DNA from: Symsagittifera roscoffensis
Lineage: Eukaryota > Xenacoelomorpha > Acoela > Convolutidae
Length of the DNA: 64,000 nucleotides
Assembly: GCF_963678635.1 (NCBI RefSeq)
Contig: NC_087062.1
Location: 11,144,670-11,208,669 of the forward strand
Direction: 5' to 3'
The notes under the pieces are model-generated. The model saw nothing but the letters and a program-made list of their open reading frames with translations, had not been told where the DNA came from and ran no database searches. Numbering within the stretch: the first letter of the stretch is position 1; each line of letters starts with the position of its first letter. Position numbers and translations under genes: made by a program. Shown piece after piece: positions 25,801-32,667 of the stretch.

Positions 25801-28090
25801 ACCCCTGATTTTAACAAATCAAAAGAAGAAGATCTAGAAGGCAAGATGGTGTCATTTTCAATAAACTCCCCAACCTAGCCGTCTAAGAAAATCAAATTCA
25901 TCCAGTATGATCCGACGGGCACTCCCAATGAACCTCCAATTCTTGACACCCTTGGACAGGTTGGACACGATTTCAATTTTTGAAGCTATGGACCTCTTGG
26001 GGTGATCAATGGGCTTAGAAGAACTCATACGTTGAACGGAACTTAGAGCAACAAAACGAGATGCCTCCTAAAACTCAAAAACTCTTCTCTCCGTTAAAGG
26101 CTCTTTACAACTTTAGTAGAAACTTTTCAGTTTTTTCGTTTGAACTGGAAATTGATTTGTGGTTCTAGTTCTTCTATTTGAAATACGTGATTATCACGTT
26201 AGATCTTTCAATTCCAAGGCGCCTGGCTTGGATGGAAAGTATTTGCATACTTTTTTAGCTATTCAATCATGGGTGGTTTTCCGAAAATTGTTAAGGAGAA
26301 TGTAAAACGTGCATATAAACCTCTAGTGCTATTTTAAATTATAGACTCACAAATAAGGGTACCGGCCAAAAGCACATCCAATTCTTTTTCAACTTCTTGA
26401 CTTGAGTTTTAACATTAACTAGCTGAGAAACCTCACTATCTTATTGTATTTTAATCTAGTCTTTGTTTGAAAGTCTGCTACTTTTTTATAATAGAGAAAC
26501 CCGTAGTTGTACTTTTTTTTAAACTAATCTTAGTTTAAATAACTCTTTTATCAGCATCTAACTAAAATCATTACCTTGAGTATCATCATTTTTTAACACC
26601 GTCAAACATGACAACTTTCAGAACTTAAGGGAAGCGACTACTATAAAATTTGGTTCAGAGGTTTGGTTAAAAGTTGTCGGTGGGCATGCTGCATGGTTCT
26701 TAATTAGTTTCGAAACCAATTTTTTGGTTTTAATCATAAAAATATCAATTCGGTTGCCTAAAAATCAGTTTAATTGAAGTGACTGTCGTGAAAGTTCGAC
26801 AAAAATATTTTAACTAACTGTTGTTTTTGTTTCGAAACCTCAACAATTTTCTTACTCAAAGTGTTTATGATTTTACAAATCTAAGTTTTCCTGCGGCAAG
26901 GGAAATGGTTATAACGCAAAAAATTTTCAAATTTTCCAGGCCTATTTTTCTAGGCACATTTTTGTTAGGTAAATGAACATAGGATGAAAAAATTCAACTT
27001 GAAACTATCCTTTTTTGGTGCAGCAAACTTAGTTTTCTTATTATACTCATAGTTTATTTTCAGGCCAAACGTCAACTCATTATATCAATTGAAATGTTTA
27101 CATTATAATTTCAACTCCAACATTTTTTAAGATTTGATAGTCAAGAATATCTGAATATAATATGTGTACAGTTTATATAGAATGAATACGCAAAATATGG
27201 ATGAAATTGATTTGAACTGATTTAAACTACTTATTCCAACCAAAATCCCTATAAAATTAATGTCAAAAATGGAATCGAAGTTTTCGGAAATTGATCAAAA
27301 CTGATTTTTAAGCTAGGCTTTCGATCAAACTGAATCGGTTTTAGATCAATTCAAATCATTTTCTTAGATTTTTGCCACATTATCTTTATAAAAAAAAAAT
27401 TGCAGTTCATCTCTTGTCAATACGGGTGACTTATTTTTATCAAGAAAAAATCAGCTTAAAAAGCCATTACAATATTTCAAAAGAGCACAGAAAAATCAAA
27501 ATTGCAGAGTTTCGATCAAATTTTTTTAGAGAGATGGGTTTTTCGGGATCTGGGGAGACTGCGATTCATGTTTCCATAGAGGTGGCAATGAGAATGGGAC
27601 CAGGATAGACTTCTTCAAAATGTACGAGTTCACACTCAAACTTATTACACCTATTGTTTCTGGCATTCTTTACTTTTTCGTGGTACGAGAGCTTCTGGCT
27701 GTAAAAAGAGTTGCCAACAAACGGCTAGAGGAGACAAAACGAATGCTAGCTAAAGCTTTTGGTTTAATGTCACTAGCATTTGCTATTTTTGTGTTTCCAA
27801 CTTGTATTGGTCAGCTTTTGCTATTTCTCTTCGAGCTCAAATATCAAATGTTGAGTAATTCTATTTTCATGTCATTAGAGGAAATAAAGTTTGACAAATA
27901 CCGGATGTCGATTGAGGCTCTGAACTACTTTCAGAGCTTCTTCTTTTTCTTCAATGCAGTTATTCTGGTTTCAATTGTCAAGCCTTTCAAAGCACCCCTG
28001 CAGAACAGGTGGAAAAAACTTCGCGATTGGTTCCACAAAAAGTATCCGAAGCAGAGCGAGGAGCCGAATAACGCATGTGGTCTCAAATGA
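7680..28090 (+). CDS. Four-exon rhodopsin-like (class A) G protein-coupled receptor, orphan
   Basis: Four exons (7680-7871, 10359-10571, 22072-22380, 27530-28090) join in phase 0 with GT-AG junctions and give 424 residues ending at TGA 28088-28090. The product should be a seven-helix receptor of the plasma membrane. Residues 1-64 are a Tyr/Asn-rich extracellular N-terminus with N-glycosylation sequons (Asn 8, 15, 20, 25). TM1 is about 65-88, TM2 93-122 with Asp in FFDFL, TM3 168-195 ending ERY at 191-193 (the DRY position), TM4 209-230. Extracellular loop 2 has Cys 249 and 252. TM5 is 269-291 with Pro 279, TM6 312-336 with the FVFP motif (Pro 328), and TM7 about 366-390 followed by a basic helix 8. 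The NPxxY motif is degenerate (NAVIL). The ligand cannot be told. Introns 2 and 3 are swollen by retroelements. Confidence 0.85.
8056..8463. mobile_element. hAT-like MITE (408 bp)
   Basis: The ends are inverted repeats, caggggcggatctaag at the left and ctaaatccgcccctg at the right. CAGGGGCGGAT-type ends are typical of hAT-superfamily non-autonomous elements. Flanks read atttttac (8048-8055) and attttact (8464-8471), an imperfect 8-bp target-site duplication, which also fits hAT. No transposase is encoded. Confidence 0.75.
8650..8853. mobile_element. Truncated second copy of the hAT-like MITE
   Basis: It shares ttcggcgcgcgct, cccctcaa...attagtata, agggggtcgaatcc and a degraded right end (cctaaacccgctgg) with the element at 8056-8463. 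The left end is missing. Confidence 0.65.
8945..9017 (-). pseudogene. tRNA-like sequence (tRNA pseudogene or SINE head)
   Basis: On the minus strand it starts GAGCCTAG, has a TAGTGTAGCG A-box-like block and a good B box (GGTTCAAATCC), and ends CTGGCTC, which pairs with the start over five bases. The length of 73 nt fits a tRNA. The anticodon arm does not fold convincingly and the T stem is poor, so it is not called a functional tRNA. 9018-9344 holds nothing else recognisable. Confidence 0.4.
9345..9837 (+). repeat. ~500-bp repeat family, copy F
   Basis: Direct copy of the family at 954-1490, with ctgactgcc-like head, the ccaaacgccgtttaatg block (diverged), the cgcttacgcgttaatt block and the cgagcacaaaaaaattccg end. 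It lies in GPCR intron 1. Confidence 0.75.
9838..9955 (+). repeat. ~500-bp repeat family, copy G (5' part only)
   Basis: It follows copy F directly in the same orientation: acaagactgctcgcattaag, then the head block and tatggagcagtattaacatg. It shows tandem head-to-tail organisation. 9956-10358 is AT-rich intron sequence. Confidence 0.7.
10359..10571 (+). other. GPCR exon 2 (TM1-TM2)
   Basis: Acceptor ttttttgcag ends at 10358 and the donor is gttagt from 10572, giving 213 nt or 71 codons. The frame is open across the exon and hydrophobic in two blocks that fit TM1 and TM2. Intron 2 (10572-22071) is about 11.5 kb and contains the 13-21 kb LTR retroelement. Confidence 0.85.
10747..11134. mobile_element. 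Short TIR element (~390 bp)
   Basis: The left end tgcttgaaggaccgaatcc and the right end attcggtccctcaagca form an inverted repeat (about 22 of 24 bases). The interior is AT-rich and non-coding. A related partial copy, with tctgattggctgattttaat and cattcggtcc, lies at about 11800-11945. 11135-11800 and 11945-12380 show no further feature. Confidence 0.6.
12381..12814. mobile_element. Short TIR element (~434 bp)
   Basis: gggtcttatgca at 12381-12392 is repeated in inverse orientation as tgcataagaccc at 12803-12814. Inside are two further inverted motifs containing gattggctaat and ccaatca. It is non-coding and consistent with a MITE. Confidence 0.5.
12863..13030 (+). other. Short ORF of doubtful status next to the retroelement insertion
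   Basis: The first 40 codons read like ordinary protein, with a basic PKKRRS motif and an amphipathic RDITEQIRTQVEKLL stretch, then fall into low-complexity TTT runs. A possible donor (CTCAG|GTAGAG) lies inside. It could be a stray exon, a retrocopy fragment or chance; no family was recognised. The frame is cut by the LTR element that begins at 13031-13036. Confidence 0.2.
13036..13290 (-). repeat. 3' LTR of the 13-21 kb Ty3/gypsy element
   Basis: 255 bp, plus-strand start tgtgaatagctaaac and end cgtaccata. The terminal CA is mutated to TA at this end. Confidence 0.85.
13291..13312 (-). promoter_or_regulatory. Polypurine tract of the 13-21 kb element
   Basis: The minus strand has AGAAGGGGGGAAA immediately upstream of the 3' LTR, the expected plus-strand primer. 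Confidence 0.65.
13448..14822 (-). pseudogene. Post-integrase tail ORFs (Ser/Thr/Pro-rich)
   Basis: Three overlapping frames (14822-14268, 14207-13629, 13777-13448) follow the integrase. The first has folded-protein character (FRTILDRRYGKELFRPFNEH, matching the integrase C-terminal region in position). The others are Ser/Thr/Pro-rich with clusters of acid and base. They are probably one C-terminal pol extension broken by frameshifts, or a third ORF without recognisable envelope features. Confidence 0.45.
14899..15219 (-). pseudogene. pol: Integrase, C-terminal part of the catalytic core
   Basis: It begins RTNQYSGFKNN, where the second DDE Asp is expected and Asn is found, and contains GLVERTIQTIKRKLG with the catalytic Glu. 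It would insert the cDNA in the host genome; the Asp to Asn change and the split make it inactive. Confidence 0.75.
15216..15950 (-). pseudogene. Foreign gag(C-terminus)-protease segment inside the integrase
   Basis: A second zinc knuckle (KKGHFAKCCNS at about 15790) and a second retropepsin (15659-15216, VDTGSPASFVNKRTADYIV) lie between the two halves of the integrase. The protease is clearly related to but distinct from the one at 19002-19286, so it comes from a sister copy. The protease frame ends within bases of the point where integrase resumes. Confidence 0.75.
15955..16225 (-). pseudogene. pol: Integrase, N-terminal part (zinc-binding end and first catalytic Asp)
   Basis: The frame 16225-16019 contains MCKVKECTLFGK followed by QLDYAGPL, which carries the first Asp of the DDE triad. 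The core is then lost where a gag/protease segment begins; it resumes at 15219. Confidence 0.75.
16279..16767 (-). other. Basic ORF of uncertain origin inside the element
   Basis: 162 codons. The first third is very rich in Lys/Arg/Gln, followed by LPGLTGILDADILSELVDEDPTF, which reads like ordinary protein. In the element order it lies between RNase H and the integrase zinc-binding region. It may be the RNase H-integrase spacer of this lineage; no known domain was recognised. Confidence 0.35.
17541..18080 (-). pseudogene. pol: RT thumb and RNase H of the Ty3/gypsy element
   Basis: 18080-17874 is the RT connection region; 17849-17541 is RNase H with TDHKAIISAL and SRLTRWADGLL. It would remove the RNA strand during reverse transcription. 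Both parts are in different frames, so the polyprotein is broken. 17469-16815 continues with short broken pol-derived frames. Confidence 0.8.
18081..18921 (-). pseudogene. pol: Reverse transcriptase of the Ty3/gypsy element
   Basis: The fingers domain is open from 18921 to 18409 (APVVITAKKDGSVKISMDAK, then LFTSLDHKFAFSQL, where the usual DLxSGY has become DHKFAF). After a stop the palm continues with the catalytic FLDD box at 18303-18292 in ICFLDDILIVTKG. Stops at 18409 and beyond 18210 disable it. Confidence 0.85.
19002..19344 (-). pseudogene. pro: Retropepsin (aspartic protease) of the Ty3/gypsy element
   Basis: The active-site motif VDTGSPASF is clear, within KATVDTGSPASFVNKNTADL. It would mature the Gag-Pol polyprotein as a homodimer. 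The frame closes at 19002 and the expected link to RT is broken. Confidence 0.8.
19540..20335 (-). pseudogene. gag: Degenerate gag with two Cys-His zinc knuckles
   Basis: Two open blocks (20335-20126 and 20098-19817) hold helical capsid-like sequence (for example ESHESFILRLSGQAALYGC). They are followed by a nucleocapsid at 19660-19553 with CYFCGKDCPINH and CKSCNKKGHFARC, two Cys-His knuckles that bind the packaged RNA. The blocks are separated by stops. 20336-20577 is leader and broken 5' gag sequence. Confidence 0.75.
20578..20610 (-). promoter_or_regulatory. Primer-binding site of the 13-21 kb element
   Basis: Directly next to the 5' LTR the minus strand reads TGGCGCAGCCAGCAG, beginning with the TGG expected for pairing to a tRNA CCA end. 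Further in, the plus strand reads gtgggtcgaaac, like a tRNA T arm, so the complementarity may run deep into the primer tRNA. I cannot name the isoacceptor. Confidence 0.6.
20611..20867 (-). repeat. 5' LTR of the 13-21 kb Ty3/gypsy element
   Basis: 257 bp, TG...CA on either strand (plus-strand start tgtgaaatgctaaac, end cgtaccaca). It is similar throughout to 13036-13290, with clearly more differences than the LTR pair at 28-47 kb, so this insertion is older. Confidence 0.85.
20873..22071 (+). other. Intron 2 remainder, no gene seen
   Basis: AT-rich sequence up to the exon 3 acceptor. It has only short ORFs (such as 21559-21741) without family character and no clear repeat. Confidence 0.6.
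22072..22380 (+). other. GPCR exon 3 (ECL1 to TM4, ERY motif)
   Basis: Acceptor gtgtttttcag ends at 22071 and the donor gtttgt starts at 22381, giving 309 nt. It carries the Trp of extracellular loop 1, TM3 with the ERY motif, a basic intracellular loop 2 and TM4. An antisense ORF over 22039-22467 is a shadow. Confidence 0.9.
22462..22778 (+). repeat. 5' LTR of old Ty3/gypsy element
   Basis: Starts TGTCAAACGAGC and ends TTTTATCAGCA; compare 26301-26556. It is longer than the 3' copy because of an indel around 22560-22640. Confidence 0.7.
23200..24104 (+). pseudogene. pol: RT-RNase H remnant of old Ty3/gypsy element
   Basis: The RT palm remnant reads LHCYLEDILVATVG at about 23269-23310, with YLED where YLDD or YVDD is normal. 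The thumb and RNase H follow in several frames, and the last open block (23895-24104) has SRLTRCADKVLL and VDYLSRNPSG, the end of RNase H. Many stops are present. Confidence 0.75.
24660..25650 (+). pseudogene. Broken late-pol/3' region of old Ty3/gypsy element
   Basis: Translated fragments such as GDTLYLVDKNLS and SLRKLHRIRKDRK (24860-24950) look like the end of an integrase. They are followed by an acidic open block at 24980-25219 and short frames to 25646. No single frame is intact, so this is recorded as decayed element sequence only. Confidence 0.4.
26301..26556 (+). repeat. 3' LTR of old Ty3/gypsy element
   Basis: Starts TGTAAAACGTGC right after a purine-rich TTAAGGAGAA tract (the likely polypurine tract) and ends TTTTATCAGCA. 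26557-27529 is AT-rich intron sequence with no gene. Confidence 0.7.
27530..28090 (+). other. GPCR exon 4 (ECL2 to C-terminus)
   Basis: The acceptor is a polypyrimidine run ending tttag at 27529; this choice keeps phase 0 and restores the extracellular loop 2 with two Cys before TM5. The exon runs to TGA at 28088. It encodes TM5-TM7, helix 8 and a short basic tail. Choosing the internal ATG at 27620 instead would drop the loop. Confidence 0.85.
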
Positions 28091-28434
28091 ACAAGCTACA
28101 ATGTCATTTCTTCTCCCGAAAGCAACTCTCCCGCAAAAAAAAACAAGCTTCACCCTTAAATCGAACAATTACAAGAAACTTTTCCGTTCATAAAAACTTT
28201 TTGTGTGAGGGTCGTTGTTAAGATCATAACAAAATATTTAAATTCCTTTCATATAATAAGCGTCAACCTTCATCTAGAACCAATATACTGTCTTTAATCC
28301 GTTGTAAATCTTGCATGAAGATGGATGCCACGCGGGCAGTTTTAGAGCGGGACGCTTCATAAACCTCTCGGTGATTAGATTCATCACTAATCAAACGTTT
28401 TCCCCTGTGATACTAACTTGGAGTTAAAATTAAT
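28091..28434 (+). other. GPCR 3' flank, no gene
   Basis: Sequence between the receptor stop codon and the LTR of the next element. It probably holds the 3' UTR; I saw no canonical AATAAA near the stop. Confidence 0.5.
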
Positions 28435-28837
28435 TGAGTTAATTTGCTCTTGGTTAACTCATAGAGTAATTTCGGATAGGGTGCACCGTCTGCTCGTCAC
28501 GCTATCTTATTTTCGGCCGGATAGATTCGTGCAACTTCTTAGTCTAATACCGATCCTAATCTTACTCTTATATCTACTAGTCTCAGGGTGTTTAACTAGT
28601 CTCTGCTAGGCTCAGTAGATCTAGAGTATACTGGCTTATTGCAACTGCTGAAGTTCTCTTGGAGAGGCAACTAATTTCTAAGTTAAATTCAAATCTCTCT
28701 GGTGCTGAAATTACAAGTAATTTCAGCACTTACAAATAAGTGGGTTGTTAGTTAGATGGATTATGATTGGTTAATATTAAATATTTTACAGTGGTAAAAT
28801 ATCCAATTTATCCAATTATAAAATGTAGTTTAGTTCA
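28435..28837 (-). repeat. 3' LTR of 18.6-kb retroelement
   Basis: 403 bp like its partner, differing by single substitutions (for example gtgcaccg/gtacaccg). It lies only 344 bp downstream of the GPCR stop codon, in the antisense orientation. Confidence 0.9.
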
Positions 28838-28865
28838 GCTTTCACCCATCCGGGTTTTACAGAGT
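28838..28865 (-). promoter_or_regulatory. Polypurine-like tract of 18.6-kb retroelement
   Basis: The minus strand reads GGATGGGTGAAAGC right upstream of the 3' LTR. The tract is short and interrupted by T. Confidence 0.4.
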
Positions 28866-30446
28866 TTTTTAGAATTATCTTTCTGCAATTTGAAGGATGG
28901 ATGATGAACGTTGGTATTTGGTGAACATCATTTTCTTGTCCGGTTCCTCTTGGATAAGGAAATTCCAGGAGGCTGGAATTATGGACAGGAAATTATTACG
29001 TCATCTTTTGACAACGACTGTGATCCCCAATGAAATCAATCCGATTTCAAAATGGTTTGCTATGACGGGTTTTTCTGTATTATGTAGAGAACTTGTTTTG
29101 TGTGCAACTTCGTCTGGGAATGGCGTGGAGATCGTGTGTGGCAGGGATGCCTTGTAACTCGGATCTGTACGTATACTTGAACATCGAGGTGGTCATTGGT
29201 CTAGTTCAATGAAGTCCTTTTCTGCGAAGTCAAGTCGTACCCTAAATCCTTTGAGTTGTGATTGTGGACGGCATGTCGGTTGTGCTTTACCATTCTTTTG
29301 TTCGAGTGTGATGGGATCATCTAGTCTTTGGATGTTCGTCTTTGTTGTTGTGTATTGATCTATATACCTCAAAGTCTGATTTACATTTCATAAAATTATG
29401 TTAATTCAATTTTTTAATCATGATTTTAGTTAGTCGTTTTCAAAAAAAGCGTTTTGTTTTAGTTGGGTTATTTTGAAGAGTTAATCACCCTTGAGTACCT
29501 CTTATTAAAAACAGGAGTGTGTGTCACAAAGCGTGGATGTAGCGCGGTGGGTTAGGCCGGCTATAGAGCGTCGTCTCTGGTGGGTTAGGCCAGGAGTGGG
29601 AGTATGATTTCATGCTGTTTCTTTGAGAGGTCCTGTTATGTGATAACGTTTTATGTTGGGTTTATGTTGGTCTTTCTTATGTTACTTTGGTTGTGTCCTT
29701 TTTTCAAAAATCAAATTGTTTTTGGTATGGGTTTGTCTTGCGACTTTTTTGTGTTTCATTATTTCTTTCTTAGACTTTATAATAGTCTTCAAAAGAATAA
29801 ATTATCCAGTTTTAAACTGGGTTAATCCGGTTTGGGTACCGTTGGTTTTCTTTTCTTAGTCATGCTGTTATTTTATGATTTGTGGTGTTTAGTAAGCTGC
29901 GTTGGTTAGTTTGGTTTAGTATATAATTCCTTTCCAACCGGGTTAAAGGAAAGTTTGAAACTTTTTATCGTGTGTTAGAGTTGTTGAGTGTGAAAACTTG
30001 AAACTTAAAATCATTATTTAAACAATTCTTTGTGGGCGAGCTGTGCGAGTTTGGATAGAATTCTTGTGCAAGTGAATGAAAATATTTGAAAAAATTAGTA
30101 CTGCTTTCTCATTTTATCAATTTATTGCATAGAATTTGAATTTTACTGCGTTTGGGGGAAATTTAAAATTATAAATTTTCATCGTAATTAAGTTTACTGC
30201 TTTATGGGGAAATAATTTATAGATAAAATTACTACATTTAGTATGAATTTTTTTATTTTTACATTATTTAGTGCAAGAAATTAACGAATTTTAAGAGAAT
30301 TTATCAAGTTTGTATTCTTATTTTTCTTTTCTGTTTTGTGGATGATTGTGATGTGAAGACTAGAAATGTAAATCAAATATTGATAGAAAATGGTTAGTTC
30401 TAATTTAAATTTATTAGCGAAGAGTATTTTAAATTATACTTACCTG
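28866..30446 (-). other. 3' untranslated region of 18.6-kb retroelement
   Basis: About 1.6 kb without a sense frame. A plus-strand ORF (28897-29157) and T/G-rich frames near 29604-29859 are antisense and unsupported. A doublet ggtgggttaggcc occurs at about 29547 and 29579. Confidence 0.5.
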
Positions 30447-31346
30447 TTAATCTTCTGGGAAAAAGCTGTGGGGGAAGATGTCGTGTATCATATCTGATGT
30501 TGTTAGTAATTTGGCTAGTATGCGTATGATGTTTTTAGTTTGTAGCAGTGGCCAAAGCAATTGAAGTGCTTTATTGGTTTTTAGTTCTTCAGTGCCTACT
30601 GCAAACTCGTAAGGTGTGTTTTGAATGAGGTTATATATTTTATGATTGTATTTAGTATTGTGAATGAATTCTAATATTGGTATTTCAATAGGCTGGATAT
30701 ATTCATGCGGCATAAGGAAGGGTCTGGATTCTTCGGCATTAAAGGTCTTCGTGATGGGACAAAATATATACATTTGGGTAACTGGGTCATAGTTGCGGAG
30801 GATGCCGTGGAGGTTAGTATCTTTGATGCAATATGTAAAATTAAGGAAAAATGGTGACGTGTACTTTGAGTTAGGAAACTGAAAACGATGGTGAGGTTGT
30901 CTTGATGGGGTATGCAAATCAAAATGATTTTGTATAAAACGATAGTATGTATATGTGTGGGTTTGTTTAGTGCGTAACATAATATCGTGGGAACAGTGCA
31001 AATCGCGTTGATGTGGTGAAAGAAAGTGAAAGGTTAGTGAAAATAATTGAAATTTTTCTTTAAAACTTTCATAAGCTTGCATGTCAGTTAGTGCTTCAGA
31101 GATGATGTGATCAAATTTTCGATCAAATATATTGAGTGTAAATACATATGGTGTTTTGATGAAAAGTTTTTCTGTTAATTGCGGGTTAGCGAAGCGGTCT
31201 TCATCTAAAAAATTGTCTTGATTATGGTCGTAATATTCTATTGTAAATTTGTTAGCTCGGGGTGCAGTGAATGTTTTTAGTAATTTTTTATATCCTACGT
31301 AAGTAAATTGTCGAGGTGTTAGTGTTGTAGTGAGTCTATATAACAT
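30447..31346 (-). CDS. 299-residue accessory ORF near the 3' LTR, unknown family
   Basis: Intact frame with the composition of a folded protein: many aromatic residues, balanced charge, no membrane helix. Stretches such as PYVFTLNIFDRKFDHIISEAL and ILRNYDPVTQMYIFCPITK suggest beta-rich globular structure. It ends with TSDMIHDIFPHSFFPED. It is the last gene of the element, a place where complex retroviruses keep regulatory genes. Intactness while pol and env are broken is notable. No function is proposed. Confidence 0.6.
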   Translation of the reverse strand: MLYRLTTTLTPRQFTYVGYKKLLKTFTAPRANKFTIEYYDHNQDNFLDEDRFANPQLTEKLFIKTPYVFTLNIFDRKFDHIISEALTDMQAYESFKEKFQLFSLTFHFLSPHQRDLHCSHDIMLRTKQTHTYTYYRFIQNHFDLHTPSRQPHHRFQFPNSKYTSPFFLNFTYCIKDTNLHGILRNYDPVTQMYIFCPITKTFNAEESRPFLMPHEYIQPIEIPILEFIHNTKYNHKIYNLIQNTPYEFAVGTEELKTNKALQLLWPLLQTKNIIRILAKLLTTSDMIHDIFPHSFFPED

Positions 31347-32307
31347 GTCTTTGTTTCTTTCTATGCTGTCATGAGTATTAGTTAGTGGTAGGCAAAGGGG
31401 GTTAGTAAAATGATAATAAGCTGTTCAAAGAAGTGTTGGCATTAAAACATGTTCATCTACAAAACTACGTGTGTCATTAGTATCGTTAGGTGTGTTTAAT
31501 GTATATTGTGGAATTGAGGGTAAGGTGATTGCAAATTTTTTTTTTCGTGTTTGTGTGTTGCGGGTGATTAATATATTCGCAGGCTGTTCCGGGTTTGGTC
31601 GGGGGAATGGGTGATTCGGGAATTTTCGTTAAAAAGTGCGATAAGCTCGGTGAGTGCTACTAGGTGTTTCGGTGGATGTGGATGAATGTGTGAATGATGC
31701 AGTGTAAGCTGAGGAGGGTGTAGGAGTAGGTGGGTTTGAGGATTCTATTGTGGATGATAGTTGATGTATTGTGAGGGTGTTAGGGTGTATTAACTGTTGT
31801 TATAGGGTAATAAAATTATCGAGATCCTGGGAAATTTGGGGGGTATCTGGGGAATTATTATATGATCTGTCGGAATGAAGTGGAGAATAGGTTGGGGTCA
31901 CTTGTGAAGCTTAAGAAGGAGTGGAAATGGATGGGAGTGAATGATTTGATGGAATTGGTTGAAAAGGGGGTTTTGAAAAAACTGAGGATTTGGTCTGAGT
32001 ATAATTTAATGGAGATGGTTCGGAGTCTGCAAATTCGTCAGGGGTTTCTAAATTAGGGTTATTAAATTGTGAGACAGAGTATAAAACTGAAATATCTGAG
32101 TTAGTATCAGAATTCGTGCTTGATGATATATTAATAATCGGAAAATCGGGTGGTGGGAAAGCAAAAAGTAGATTATTGGGATTTGAGTTTGGAGGTTGGC
32201 TGGGTGGGAACTTGAGCGATGTAGGGATCCAAGTTGTCGGCTCATCGTGGACTAAAAAAACCCTTATTTTGAGACTGAAAAGTGGTGGTGTGGGGTGGTT
32301 CTATAAT

Positions 32308-32667
32308 TTATTCGTATGTATTATCATTTTGTGAATGATGTGTCATTATATGTTGGATGGGGCTTTGTGGTATATTTGGTCTAGAATTTGGATTATTTGT
32401 GATTGCTAGGTTTCGGAAATTACGGGGAACTAATGATAACGAATGGTTTTGTGGTAGGGGTGGCAACTGTGGTGCGGTAGGTGTTATCTCTATATTATTG
32501 TGTTCTTCGTCGTAAGTGTTCTGTCTAGTGGATATTTTCGTGTTATATTCTTTTATTTGTGCATCTAGAAGTATTTTGTTTATTGATGATGAAAAACTCC
32601 AAAAAATCCTGCCAACAGTATGCGTGCTACACTTGCTTGTCTGTTTACTTGTGTGTGTATAGCGCAT
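32308..32667 (-). CDS. Short ORF downstream of env
   Basis: 119 residues, overlapping the end of env in another frame. The sequence is Asn/Pro/Thr-rich (NNIEITPTAPQLPPLPQNHS) with no domain. It may be an accessory exon or chance. 31347-32307 beyond it has only weak frames. Confidence 0.3.
   Translation of the reverse strand: MRYTHTSKQTSKCSTHTVGRIFWSFSSSINKILLDAQIKEYNTKISTRQNTYDEEHNNIEITPTAPQLPPLPQNHSLSLVPRNFRNLAITNNPNSRPNIPQSPIQHIMTHHSQNDNTYE

Larger units (their letters stand above)
22462..26556 (+). mobile_element. Old, deleted Ty3/gypsy element in GPCR intron 3
   Basis: Diverged LTRs at 22462-22778 and 26301-26556 share tctctagtgctgttttac/cctctagtgctattttaa, gagaaacccgtagttgtac and aactcttttatcagca. 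Between them are remnants of RT, RNase H and a late pol region on the plus strand. gag and most of RT are missing. No matching target duplication was found. It is in the same orientation as the GPCR. Confidence 0.8.

Noticed and set aside
27372-27608. 78-codon plus-strand ORF before GPCR exon 4
   Set aside because: Mostly intron in another frame; the acceptor at 27529 and the exon 4 frame explain the region better.
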